A stretch of 12,211 nucleotides of DNA from an uncultured Lachnospiraceae bacterium (GTDB taxonomy: Bacteria; Bacillota; Clostridia; Lachnospirales; Lachnospiraceae): the NCBI GenBank assembly GCA_937910785.1, contig CALDLG010000192.1, positions 1 to 12,211 on the forward strand, written 5' to 3'. Of this stretch, positions 1-6,313 are shown one piece after another. A program made the translations under genes and the position numbers. The notes under the pieces were generated by a model, which was not told the origin of the DNA, made no database searches, and saw nothing but the letters and a program-made list of their open reading frames with translations. Numbering within the stretch: the stretch's first letter is position 1; each line of letters opens with the position of its first letter.

Positions 1-165
1 TTTGTGCAATCTGCCTTTACAGTTTATTCAGCGCACCTTTTGACACCTGAACCGTAATAGGAAATTTCGACACAGTGCGAAGCATTTTGTTCTATCCGTT
101 CATTGAGAGGACTTATATGCGCAGTCTGTTAAAAAATCATCGGAACCCCGTTCTTTATGAACAGA

Positions 166-195
166 ATTGGCAGGCTCATAATTGACAGGCTCATG
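166..195 (+). repeat. 15-bp tandem direct repeat overlapping a -35 element
   Basis: ATTGGCAGGCTCATA (166-180) is followed directly by ATTGACAGGCTCATG (181-195), differing at two positions. The second copy contains the consensus -35 hexamer TTGACA (182-187), while the first has TTGGCA at the matching place. This looks like a local duplication in the kinase promoter region, or possibly a pair of direct operator sites. Confidence 0.7.
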
Positions 196-210
196 CCAAA
201 TATCTATGGT
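182..210 (+). promoter_or_regulatory. candidate sigma-A promoter P1 for the hybrid kinase
   Basis: TTGACA (182-187) is separated by 17 bp from TATGGT (205-210). The -35 is perfect and the -10 matches 4 of 6. It reads towards the hybrid kinase. The -35 sits within the second copy of a 15-bp tandem repeat. Confidence 0.5.
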
Positions 211-226
211 TGCATGTGGGGAGAAG

Positions 227-235
227 TGGTATAAT
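227..235 (+). promoter_or_regulatory. candidate extended -10 promoter P2 for the hybrid kinase
   Basis: TGGTATAAT (227-235) is a perfect TATAAT preceded by the TGn extension. No good -35 is present at normal spacing, as expected for an extended -10 promoter. Transcription would start near 242 and give a leader of about 260 nt before the kinase start codon. P1 and P2 may both be used. Confidence 0.5.
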
Positions 236-303
236 TAATAAATAAAAAGCTTTCTGAGAAAGAAGATTTCAGATTCCGGCAGGGATCGGATAAACGCGAT
301 TGA

Positions 304-339
304 CCGCTCCTTTCCTATGGAAATTAACAGGGAAGGCGG
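304..339 (+). other. possible leader hairpin
   Basis: CCGC-(TC bulge)-CTTTCC (304-315) can pair with GGGAAG-GCGG (330-339), giving about ten base pairs including one G-U and a 14-nt loop. TTTCC (311-315) could instead pair with GGAAA (319-323), so two exclusive folds exist. No T-run follows, so it is not a terminator. Function unknown; a chance structure is possible. Confidence 0.3.
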
Positions 340-385
340 GGAATTTCTGAATACAATAAGGATGAAGGATGAGTAAGGCATGTTT

Positions 386-401
386 ATCGCGTTGACGCGA
401 T
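386..401 (+). other. perfect 6-bp inverted repeat in the kinase leader
   Basis: ATCGCG (386-391), TTGA loop (392-395), CGCGAT (396-401): a perfect stem with a tetraloop about 100 nt before the kinase start. It could be an RNA hairpin or a protein-binding dyad. No T-run follows it. Confidence 0.35.
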
Positions 402-504
402 TGTAGGCATATGATATTCTGATACAGGCGTTGCTGTTTTTTGCGGCGAAAGTTTACGGAAAAAATGCGGATGGCTGGAAGTGGTCTACATGGAGGGTGC
501 GCAT

Positions 505-3090
505 ATGGATTGTACAAAGAAGCTTTTGGAACGGGCTGATGAAGGCACGTTTGTCGGGGAGAATCCCGGGCAGTATAGTGATGTGCAAAGCGTTCAGAAT
601 CTGGAGACGGTTATCAATGAGGGCCTTCGTATTGCCCTGCAGAAGGAGACCCCGGATCAGTCGCTGGAGGTGCTGCTGGAGCATCTTGGAAAAGCGCTGA
701 ACGGGGAGCGAACCTATATATTTGAACAAAATGAGTCCGGCGGTGATGATAACACTTATGAGTGGGTGGCCGACGGAGTAGAGCCGGAAAAGGAGAATCT
801 TCAAAATGTTCTTCCTGAGGTGTGTGCGAGCTGGTATCGTAATTTCAGTATCGGCAACCATATCGTCATTGAGTGTCTGGAAGAGATCCGGGAGACTGAC
901 CCGCTTCAGTATGCGAATCTGAAGCAACAGGGTATCCATTCTCTTGTGGTGGTTCCTCTTCACGATGGTGAAAGGTGTATCGGTTTTTACGGCGTAGACA
1001 ATCCACCTGTGAAGCTGCTGGAATATGCATCGAATATGCTTCAGACCGCGGCATACTTTATCGTCTCTTCTCTGAAGCGACGCAAATTATTTCGCGAGCT
1101 TCAGAAGCAGAGTTATAATGTTCTCAATGCTCTCAGTGTGGATTATCTGGGTATCTATCAGGTGAACTTTGATACAGACAGATGCGAGATATACCGGAAC
1201 AGCGAACTGATGAGCATAGAATGCGGTGTAAATTATGAAGAAGATGGCTATCAGACGGCGATGGAGCGGTATATTTCCCAGTGCGTTGTTCCCAGGGATC
1301 AGAACAGACTTCGTGCCGTGACGAAAAAAGATTATGTGCTTGCCCAGCTTCGGACAAAGAAGAAGTTCTATGTCCGGTATCAGGTAAAAGACAGTTCCTA
1401 TGGGTTGAAACATATGGAGCTTCATTTTTCTGCTTTGGAGAAGACAGCGGAAGAGAACTGTGCGATCTTTGCCAAACGGGATATTAACGCAGTGGTGGAG
1501 AAGGAAGAGAAATACAAGTTAGAGGCAAGGCAGAGTCTGGAAGATATTCTGGAGGGAGCCAGAACCGGGATCTGGACGATTGAGCTGGAAGAAGGATGTC
1601 GGCCGAGGATGTACGCTGATCGGACTATGCGGATACTGTTAGGAGTATCGGATGAGATAGAACCGGAGGAGTGCTATCACCACTGGTTTCAAAATATTGA
1701 GCCGGAGTATGTGGAGATGGTTCAGGAAGCGGTGAGGGAGATATTGGAAACCGGGCGTTCCGAGGTGATTTACCCTTGGAATCATCCTGTACTGGGTAAA
1801 ATATATGTCCGTTGCGGCGGTGTGCCAAATAAGTCATTCAAAAAGCCGGGAACCAGTCTGAGCGGATACCACCAGGATGTCACGGAAACAATGATGACAA
1901 AGAATAAGCAGGAGCAGTCTATCATAGAGCTGCTGGAAAAGGTCAAACGGGCAAATTCAGTTAAAAGCGAATTTCTTTCTCATATGTCCCATGATATGCG
2001 TACCCCTATCAATGGAATTCTGGGAATACTGGCCATGATGGAGAAAAATCAGGATGATCCGGATAAGCAGAGAGAGTGCCGGAAGAAAATCCGTGTGTCA
2101 ACGGAGCATCTGCTGTCCCTTGTCAACGACATTCTTCAGGTCAGTAAGCAGCAAAGCGGAAAACCGGTAGTAGTGGAGGAACCATTTGATCTGTATGATA
2201 TATTGGAAAACAGCATTTCGCTTCTGACCGCCAAGGCGGAGGAGAGGGAGGTTCAGCTGACGCTTAAAGAAGTTGTCCTGCAGCATAACAGGCTGATCGG
2301 CAATCCGCTGCACGTGCAGCAGATTTTGATGAATATCATCGATAATGCGCTCAAATATAACCGCACCCATGGTTGCGTATTTATTCAGGTGAATGAGCTT
2401 TCCTTTGAAAATGGAATTGCCAGCTATCGATTCGTGATTGAAGATACCGGAATCGGGATCGGAGAGGAATTTTTAAAGCATATATTTGAGCCATTTACGC
2501 AGGAAGATCAGGGTGCAAGAACTAACTACAATGGTACCGGGCTTGGCATGTCCATCGTGAAGGAGCTGATTGACCAGATGAAGGGGAGCATTACGATAGA
2601 CAGCCAGATTGGTAAGGGGAGCGTGTTTCAGATTACGCTGCCCATGCAGGTCGATAGTACGCAGAGCCCGCAGTCTGCGGATGAGGAGTCAGATTTGCAG
2701 GATGACATTTCCGGTATGCATGTTCTTCTGGTGGAGGATAATGAGATTAATCGTGAAGCCATGGAGTTCGTGCTTACGGATGCGGGCGCTGAAGTTGTGA
2801 CGGCAAACGACGGAAAGGCCGCCGTAGATGCATTTGTGGCGTCCGATCCGGGGACGTTTGACTGTGTGCTCATGGATTTGATGATGCCGGTCATGAATGG
2901 GTATGAGGCGACCCGTGCGATTCGTGGTCTGAATCGGTCGGATGCGAAGGTTATGCCCATCATTGCGGTGTCGGCTAACGCATTTGAAGAGGATGTTGCG
3001 TTGTCGAAGGAGGCTGGAATGAATGAGCATTTGGCCAAGCCGGTGGATTTTAAAAAATTATTCAAAATCATGAACCGGCTGAGGCTCTGA
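505..3090 (+). CDS. soluble GAF/PAS hybrid sensor histidine kinase with C-terminal receiver domain
   Basis: An 861-residue cytoplasmic hybrid kinase. The ATG at 505 is chosen because GGAGGG (492-497) lies 7 nt before it; the in-frame GTG at 481 and ATG at 490 lack a site. Order: GAF-like domain about 50-190; PAS-like region about 204-330; second PAS-like domain about 343-470; HisKA with phosphoacceptor His496 (SHDMRTP); HATPase with N-box Asn614, DTGIGIG from Asp647 and GTGLGMS; receiver about 738-855 with VEDN (743-746), phosphoacceptor Asp791 (LMDLMMP), Ser823 and Lys845 (AKP). All key residues for autophosphorylation and internal phosphotransfer are present. No membrane segment is visible, so the signal should be intracellular or come through a partner. 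No Hpt or DNA-binding output domain is fused, and no response regulator gene adjoins it, so the downstream target is unknown. The ligand of the GAF/PAS part cannot be inferred. Family call is very secure; specific role is not. Confidence 0.93.
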   Translation: MDCTKKLLERADEGTFVGENPGQYSDVQSVQNLETVINEGLRIALQKETPDQSLEVLLEHLGKALNGERTYIFEQNESGGDDNTYEWVADGVEPEKENLQNVLPEVCASWYRNFSIGNHIVIECLEEIRETDPLQYANLKQQGIHSLVVVPLHDGERCIGFYGVDNPPVKLLEYASNMLQTAAYFIVSSLKRRKLFRELQKQSYNVLNALSVDYLGIYQVNFDTDRCEIYRNSELMSIECGVNYEEDGYQTAMERYISQCVVPRDQNRLRAVTKKDYVLAQLRTKKKFYVRYQVKDSSYGLKHMELHFSALEKTAEENCAIFAKRDINAVVEKEEKYKLEARQSLEDILEGARTGIWTIELEEGCRPRMYADRTMRILLGVSDEIEPEECYHHWFQNIEPEYVEMVQEAVREILETGRSEVIYPWNHPVLGKIYVRCGGVPNKSFKKPGTSLSGYHQDVTETMMTKNKQEQSIIELLEKVKRANSVKSEFLSHMSHDMRTPINGILGILAMMEKNQDDPDKQRECRKKIRVSTEHLLSLVNDILQVSKQQSGKPVVVEEPFDLYDILENSISLLTAKAEEREVQLTLKEVVLQHNRLIGNPLHVQQILMNIIDNALKYNRTHGCVFIQVNELSFENGIASYRFVIEDTGIGIGEEFLKHIFEPFTQEDQGARTNYNGTGLGMSIVKELIDQMKGSITIDSQIGKGSVFQITLPMQVDSTQSPQSADEESDLQDDISGMHVLLVEDNEINREAMEFVLTDAGAEVVTANDGKAAVDAFVASDPGTFDCVLMDLMMPVMNGYEATRAIRGLNRSDAKVMPIIAVSANAFEEDVALSKEAGMNEHLAKPVDFKKLFKIMNRLRL

Positions 3091-3112
3091 TAGAAGAGGA
3101 CAGCTCATAAGA

Positions 3113-3167
3113 CAGAAAAGCCAGTGGAACAGATAGAAATCCGGACAACTGGCTTTTCTGTTTTTTT
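3113..3167 (+). terminator. intrinsic terminator of the hybrid kinase gene
   Basis: A perfect 13-bp stem, CAGAAAAGCCAGT (3113-3125) with ACTGGCTTTTCTG (3148-3160), is separated by a 22-nt loop and followed directly by seven Ts (3161-3167). It starts 22 bp after the kinase stop codon and insulates the BlaI operon from it. Confidence 0.9.
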
Positions 3168-3232
3168 ATGCATACTACGATTTTTATTGGCTGATCCCAA
3201 ATGAGGATAGGTAAACTGCGCCCCTACAAAGG

Positions 3233-3261
3233 TTGACATGTGTATACCAATATGATATAGT
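3233..3261 (+). promoter_or_regulatory. sigma-A promoter of the BlaI-M56 operon
   Basis: TTGACA (3233-3238), a 17-bp spacer and TATAGT (3256-3261) form a near-consensus promoter; transcription would start near 3268, about 80 nt before the BlaI start codon. Strong core elements embedded in operator-like dyads are what a repressed, inducible promoter should look like. Confidence 0.8.
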
Positions 3262-3280
3262 TGGTATACGAAAGTATACC
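3242..3280 (+). promoter_or_regulatory. putative BlaI-type operator: three GTATAC sites in two overlapping dyads
   Basis: GTATACCAA (3242-3250) and TTGGTATAC (3261-3269) are perfect inverted repeats around a 10-bp centre that contains most of the -10. GGTATAC (3263-3269) and GTATACC (3274-3280) form a second perfect dyad with a 4-bp centre. The three GTATAC cores start at 3242, 3264 and 3274, so they are 22 and 10 bp apart, close to whole helical turns. The sites cover the promoter spacer, the -10 and the start point, fitting autorepression by the BlaI-like protein. The sequence differs from the classical TACA/TGTA-type bla/mec operator, so assignment to this repressor is inference from position. 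Confidence 0.7.
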
Positions 3281-3347
3281 TGCGTGGAAGAATCTGTTAA
3301 TGGAAAGCAGGAATTATACGGGCATAAACCGGAGGAGGAGAGAGTTT

Positions 3348-3731
3348 ATGACGAATGTAAATCTATCGGACGGCGAGTGGAAGATTATGAATACGCTGTG
3401 GGAAAGAGAGGCCGCGACGATTACGGAACTGACAGCGGTCTTGCAGGGCGAGACGGGGTGGGATAAGCATATTATTATCACGATGTTAAACCGCATGTCG
3501 AAAAAGGGCGCCGTATCCTGGCGCACGGTTGGACGGGCGAAGCAGTTTTATCCGGTTGTTTCGAGAAATGAGGTTTCCATTCGGGAGACAAGGGGTTTTT
3601 TGAACAAGGTTTACCGGGGAAGTATCGGAATGATGGTCAATGCTATGGTAGAGGATAAGGCGCTGACACAGGAGGATATCGCTGAATTGTATGAGATACT
3701 GGAGCAGGCGGAGAAGGGGATGCTATCATGA
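3348..3731 (+). CDS. BlaI/MecI/CopY-family transcriptional repressor
   Basis: A 127-residue winged-helix repressor, the usual length for the family. The ATG at 3348 has an excellent GGAGGAGG site (3331-3338); an upstream in-frame TTG at 3261 overlaps the -10 and would lie before the transcript start. The DNA-binding domain covers about residues 5-75 (LSDGEWKIMNTLWE, then TMLNRMSKKGAV for the recognition helix and wing entry). The helical dimerisation region is about 78-123. In the family the repressor is inactivated by proteolysis in this region when the partner M56 sensor is activated. VNAMVEDK aligns by eye with the S. aureus BlaI cleavage region, placing Asn98-Ala99 at the equivalent of the known Asn-Phe bond; cleavage here is inferred, not shown. 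The stop overlaps the next gene's start (ATGA), indicating translational coupling to its antirepressor. Regulated genes beyond its own operon cannot be identified here. Confidence 0.93.
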   Translation: MTNVNLSDGEWKIMNTLWEREAATITELTAVLQGETGWDKHIIITMLNRMSKKGAVSWRTVGRAKQFYPVVSRNEVSIRETRGFLNKVYRGSIGMMVNAMVEDKALTQEDIAELYEILEQAEKGMLS

Positions 3732-6127
3732 AAGAAGCAGTTATCACGTCTTCCGTACTGATCCTGTGCATTATATTACTCAGAAAGCTGTGTGGAAGAA
3801 AAATCAGTGCAAGACTGAGGTATATGCTCTGGCTGATCGTAGCGGTCAGACTGATTATGCCGGGAATCACTGCGGTCTGGCCGAATCTGCTGCCGGAAAG
3901 TGGCTGCAGTATTTTGAATATATCTGCCAGAATGGAACGGGCGGCACAGGACTATATACGGCCGCAGGAACCGTCTGCATATGAAAATCCTCCGGCTGTG
4001 GGCCTGCCCTTTTTTACGGAGGAGACTGCGGACGGAAACGTCATGACTTATCTGACCGACAGCTCCATGCTGCAGGAGCTTATCAGGAGGATCTGGTATC
4101 TGGGCATGGCGGCGGCAGGGATATGGATGGCAGGTGTCAATATCCGGTTTGCGAGAAAGCTTTACGGAAGCCGTAAGAGCTATATATATGAAAAAGAAGA
4201 TCTTCGGCTGTCCATATATACGGTGAAAAATCTTTCCTCGCCCTGTCTGTACGGACTGCCGGGCAGGCAGGCGATTTATCTTCCGGAAGCAGTGACACAG
4301 GAGGATGAAAAAATCCGGCATATTCTGGCGCACGAGTATTGTCATTACCGGCATGGGGACATATATTGGTCAGCTTTTCGCTGCATTCTGCTGATGGTAT
4401 ACTGGTTCCATCCGCTTGTATGGCTTGCGGCCATACTGTCCAAACAGGACTGCGAGCTCGCCTGCGATGAAGCGGCAATCAGGAGGCTTGGAGAAGAAGA
4501 ACGGATTGCATACGGCAGGACGCTTGTTGCGTTAATTACCAGAGAGACGAAAGCGGCGGACATTGTGTGTACGGCGACAACGATGACCGGTGGAACAGAA
4601 AATATCAGAGAGCGGGTCCGCAGAATCGCAGAGTCGCCCCGTAGAATCGCCGCGATTATACTTCCCCTGCTTCTGGCAGTTTCGGTGGTTATTGCATTGA
4701 CGTTTACGAAAGCAAAAAACGAACCGGAGGGTACTTATCTGCTGGAAGGGGAGAGTTCATTAACCGTAACGACGAGCTGCTTTCAGGTGACATTTCCGGA
4801 AGAGCTTGCGTCGAAAACGTATTATCGGGGTATGAACGAAACGGATATTATTGTATATCACAAAGATTCCGATCTGGAAGTTGGTCGTTTTTGCATGATG
4901 TTTTATGAAGAAGCGCGGCAGCTTGCAGATGAAAGAGACGTCATACTTATCGGGAATTATGGTGCAAACGGAATGCTTGGCAGGCAGATTGAAGGCGGTG
5001 AAGCGGAAGTAAGCGTGACTTATCACGACTATACGGAGTCCGGTAACGAAGCGGACGGCGTAGCGGGAACGGACAGCAATTCGGAAACGATCTATAAGGT
5101 TATTGATGGGGAAGCGTCTCATGATTATCCGGATGCGGATACCTCTGATGAAGAAGTGCCTTATGATTATCCGGATGCGGATGCCTTTGATGAAGAAGTG
5201 CCTTATGATTATCCGGAAACGGATTCTTTTAGTGAAGATACTGCGGTACAACAGAGCAGCGGTCTTCCACCAATACCTTCACCCGAATCAGTGGAAAGGG
5301 AAATTATAAACCTGCCGTTTCAGGAAGATGAGGATTATAATGCGGTCGATGTCGGGGATGGACCAATTATTCCGAAGGAGGAAAGCGCTGATTATCAACC
5401 GAAAGAGTCTGTTACGGAGAGTTTTGTTTATCTGCCGGATGAGTCTGTTACGGAGACCTTTTATCAGCCGGATGAGTCTGTGATGGAAGCCGCTATTTCG
5501 AATGAACCCACGCTTCTGGGTGAACAGATCTGTTATCTGTATATACCGGCTGATTATGCGGAAGCGGACCCGGAAACGAAGGCGGCGCTGGAAGAGATGA
5601 ACCGGATATTGATCGGTCTGGCGGATTCCGTCAATGTATTATCCGTAAGCCGGGAGGCGATGCGGGAAACTTTGAGAGGACTGGTGGAGAACAGAACCGC
5701 TTATGTGGGAGATCATGTCAGGGTATCCCAAATTGCGGGCTTTCTTCCGGAAGCTTCGGGGCTGCACTATGAGTTTTTAGCGCTTCAGACAACGACGGAG
5801 CCTTATGCGGCAACGCTTCACTACCGGCTTTGGACCGATGATGCGAAGTGGATAGATTCGAAGATACCGTTTTTGGAAGCGGTTTTGATGTTTGCGGCAG
5901 TAGAGAATCTGGAGATTTGCAATATATGTATTTATGAAGCGGACAGCGGGATGGAGCCGGAGGATGTGCCCCTGGAAGCGGGAAATCTGAGTTTTGGGCG
6001 AAGTCAGATGGAGGAACTGTTCGGACCGCTGTATTCGTGCTCCCAAACGGAGGAAAGTCTGACCGATCTGTATAATCGTGTGCTCGAATACCTGTACGAT
6101 CAGAATAGCACTTCAGAAGAAAAATAA
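3728..6127 (+). CDS. M56-family (BlaR1/MecR1-like) membrane metalloprotease antirepressor with acidic repeats and DUF4825-like C-terminus
   Basis: A 799-residue membrane sensor-protease, start fixed by the 4-bp ATGA overlap with the repressor gene. Membrane segments are visible at about 4-19, 30-50, 122-141 and 307-327. The cytoplasmic protease part has the zinc-binding HEYCH (202-206) and the downstream ELACDEA motif (243-249) typical of M56 peptidases; the hydrophobic stretch 219-238 belongs to the protease fold. Beyond residue 330 the protein should be extracellular. About 330-430 is an unassigned domain. It is followed by an acidic low-complexity linker with two repeat families (466-507 and 558-590). 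A region at about 655-745 resembles DUF4825 (TAYVGDH, FLP, LQTTTEPY). Classical BlaR1 ends in a class D beta-lactamase-like sensor of about 250 residues; I see no such domain or its SxxK/SxN/KTG motif set, so beta-lactam sensing is not supported. Inferred role: sense an external signal, probably envelope-related, and trigger inactivation of the adjacent repressor. Confidence 0.9.
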   Translation: MKEAVITSSVLILCIILLRKLCGRKISARLRYMLWLIVAVRLIMPGITAVWPNLLPESGCSILNISARMERAAQDYIRPQEPSAYENPPAVGLPFFTEETADGNVMTYLTDSSMLQELIRRIWYLGMAAAGIWMAGVNIRFARKLYGSRKSYIYEKEDLRLSIYTVKNLSSPCLYGLPGRQAIYLPEAVTQEDEKIRHILAHEYCHYRHGDIYWSAFRCILLMVYWFHPLVWLAAILSKQDCELACDEAAIRRLGEEERIAYGRTLVALITRETKAADIVCTATTMTGGTENIRERVRRIAESPRRIAAIILPLLLAVSVVIALTFTKAKNEPEGTYLLEGESSLTVTTSCFQVTFPEELASKTYYRGMNETDIIVYHKDSDLEVGRFCMMFYEEARQLADERDVILIGNYGANGMLGRQIEGGEAEVSVTYHDYTESGNEADGVAGTDSNSETIYKVIDGEASHDYPDADTSDEEVPYDYPDADAFDEEVPYDYPETDSFSEDTAVQQSSGLPPIPSPESVEREIINLPFQEDEDYNAVDVGDGPIIPKEESADYQPKESVTESFVYLPDESVTETFYQPDESVMEAAISNEPTLLGEQICYLYIPADYAEADPETKAALEEMNRILIGLADSVNVLSVSREAMRETLRGLVENRTAYVGDHVRVSQIAGFLPEASGLHYEFLALQTTTEPYAATLHYRLWTDDAKWIDSKIPFLEAVLMFAAVENLEICNICIYEADSGMEPEDVPLEAGNLSFGRSQMEELFGPLYSCSQTEESLTDLYNRVLEYLYDQNSTSEEK
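5123..5248 (+). repeat. three in-frame 42-bp tandem repeats in the M56 sensor
   Basis: Units lie at 5123-5164, 5165-5206 and 5207-5248, each encoding 14 residues beginning DYPDAD or DYPETD. Copies 1 and 2 differ at only two bases; copy 3 keeps the DYP start and acidic character but has diverged. The encoded segment (residues 466-507) is strongly acidic and sits in the presumed extracellular linker. Confidence 0.88.
5399..5500 (+). repeat. second, shorter in-frame repeat (P-[KD]-E-S-V) in the M56 sensor
   Basis: Units start at 5399 (PKESVTESFVYL), 5435 (PDESVTETFYQ) and 5468 (PDESVMEAAIS), with lengths of 12, 11 and about 11 residues. They form an acidic, Ser/Thr/Pro-rich extension of the extracellular linker. 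The unit is unrelated to the 42-bp repeat upstream. Confidence 0.75.
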
Positions 6128-6313
6128 AAATTTTTATCTTTTTTGAAACATTTTCGGTTTTTTTGGCATCTAATATAGTAGATATAATAGATAATCGTAT
6201 CGTAATTAGAATTTTTTAGAGATTTTTTAAAGATACGTCTGTTATTATCATATAAAATAGCGTATAGTAGTGTGAGAAGAATATTGGATTAGCCGCAGAG
6301 GGTGGGGAATATC
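6128..6313 (+). promoter_or_regulatory. AT-rich intergenic region with candidate promoter(s) for the amidase gene
   Basis: A very AT-rich gap between the M56 gene and the amidase gene. TATAAT (6183-6188) is a perfect -10 but its -35 is poor; TATAGT (6263-6268) is a second weak candidate. T-tracts recur at about 6131-6135, 6139-6144, 6151-6154 and 6158-6164, and an 11-bp direct repeat ATTTTTTAGAG/ATTTTTTAAAG lies at 6211-6232. I see no GC-rich terminator hairpin after the M56 stop codon, so some readthrough into the amidase gene is possible. No GTATAC site is present. Confidence 0.35.

Larger units (their letters stand above)
1..504. other. gene-free upstream region and long 5' leader of the hybrid kinase
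   Basis: No open frame here has both a good ribosome binding site and recognisable protein content. The stretch holds a 15-bp tandem duplication (166-195), two promoter candidates for the downstream kinase (182-210 and 227-235), and an apparent leader of about 260 nt with two small inverted repeats (304-339 and 386-401). ACGCGATTG occurs twice, at 294-302 and 395-403, the second time within the 386-401 hairpin. I do not recognise a known riboswitch class in it. Whatever gene lies to the left is outside the window. Confidence 0.6.

Noticed and set aside
117..185. 22-codon ORF (ATG 117, GAGAGGA at 105-111) ahead of the kinase promoter
   Set aside because: The ribosome binding site is good, but the peptide resembles nothing I know and its end overlaps the promoter repeat. 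Too little to call a gene; ribosome profiling would decide.
317..376. 19-codon ORF inside the kinase leader
   Set aside because: No ribosome binding site and no recognisable content; likely chance.
3261..3347. Extended BlaI N-terminus from TTG 3261
   Set aside because: The codon overlaps the -10 and precedes the predicted transcript start, and the extra 29 residues lie outside the family domain; ATG 3348 has an excellent ribosome binding site.
4760..5251. Minus-strand ORF of 163 residues with repeated IRIRIIIR segments
   Set aside because: It mirrors the 42-bp acidic repeats of the M56 gene on the other strand and has no independent support.
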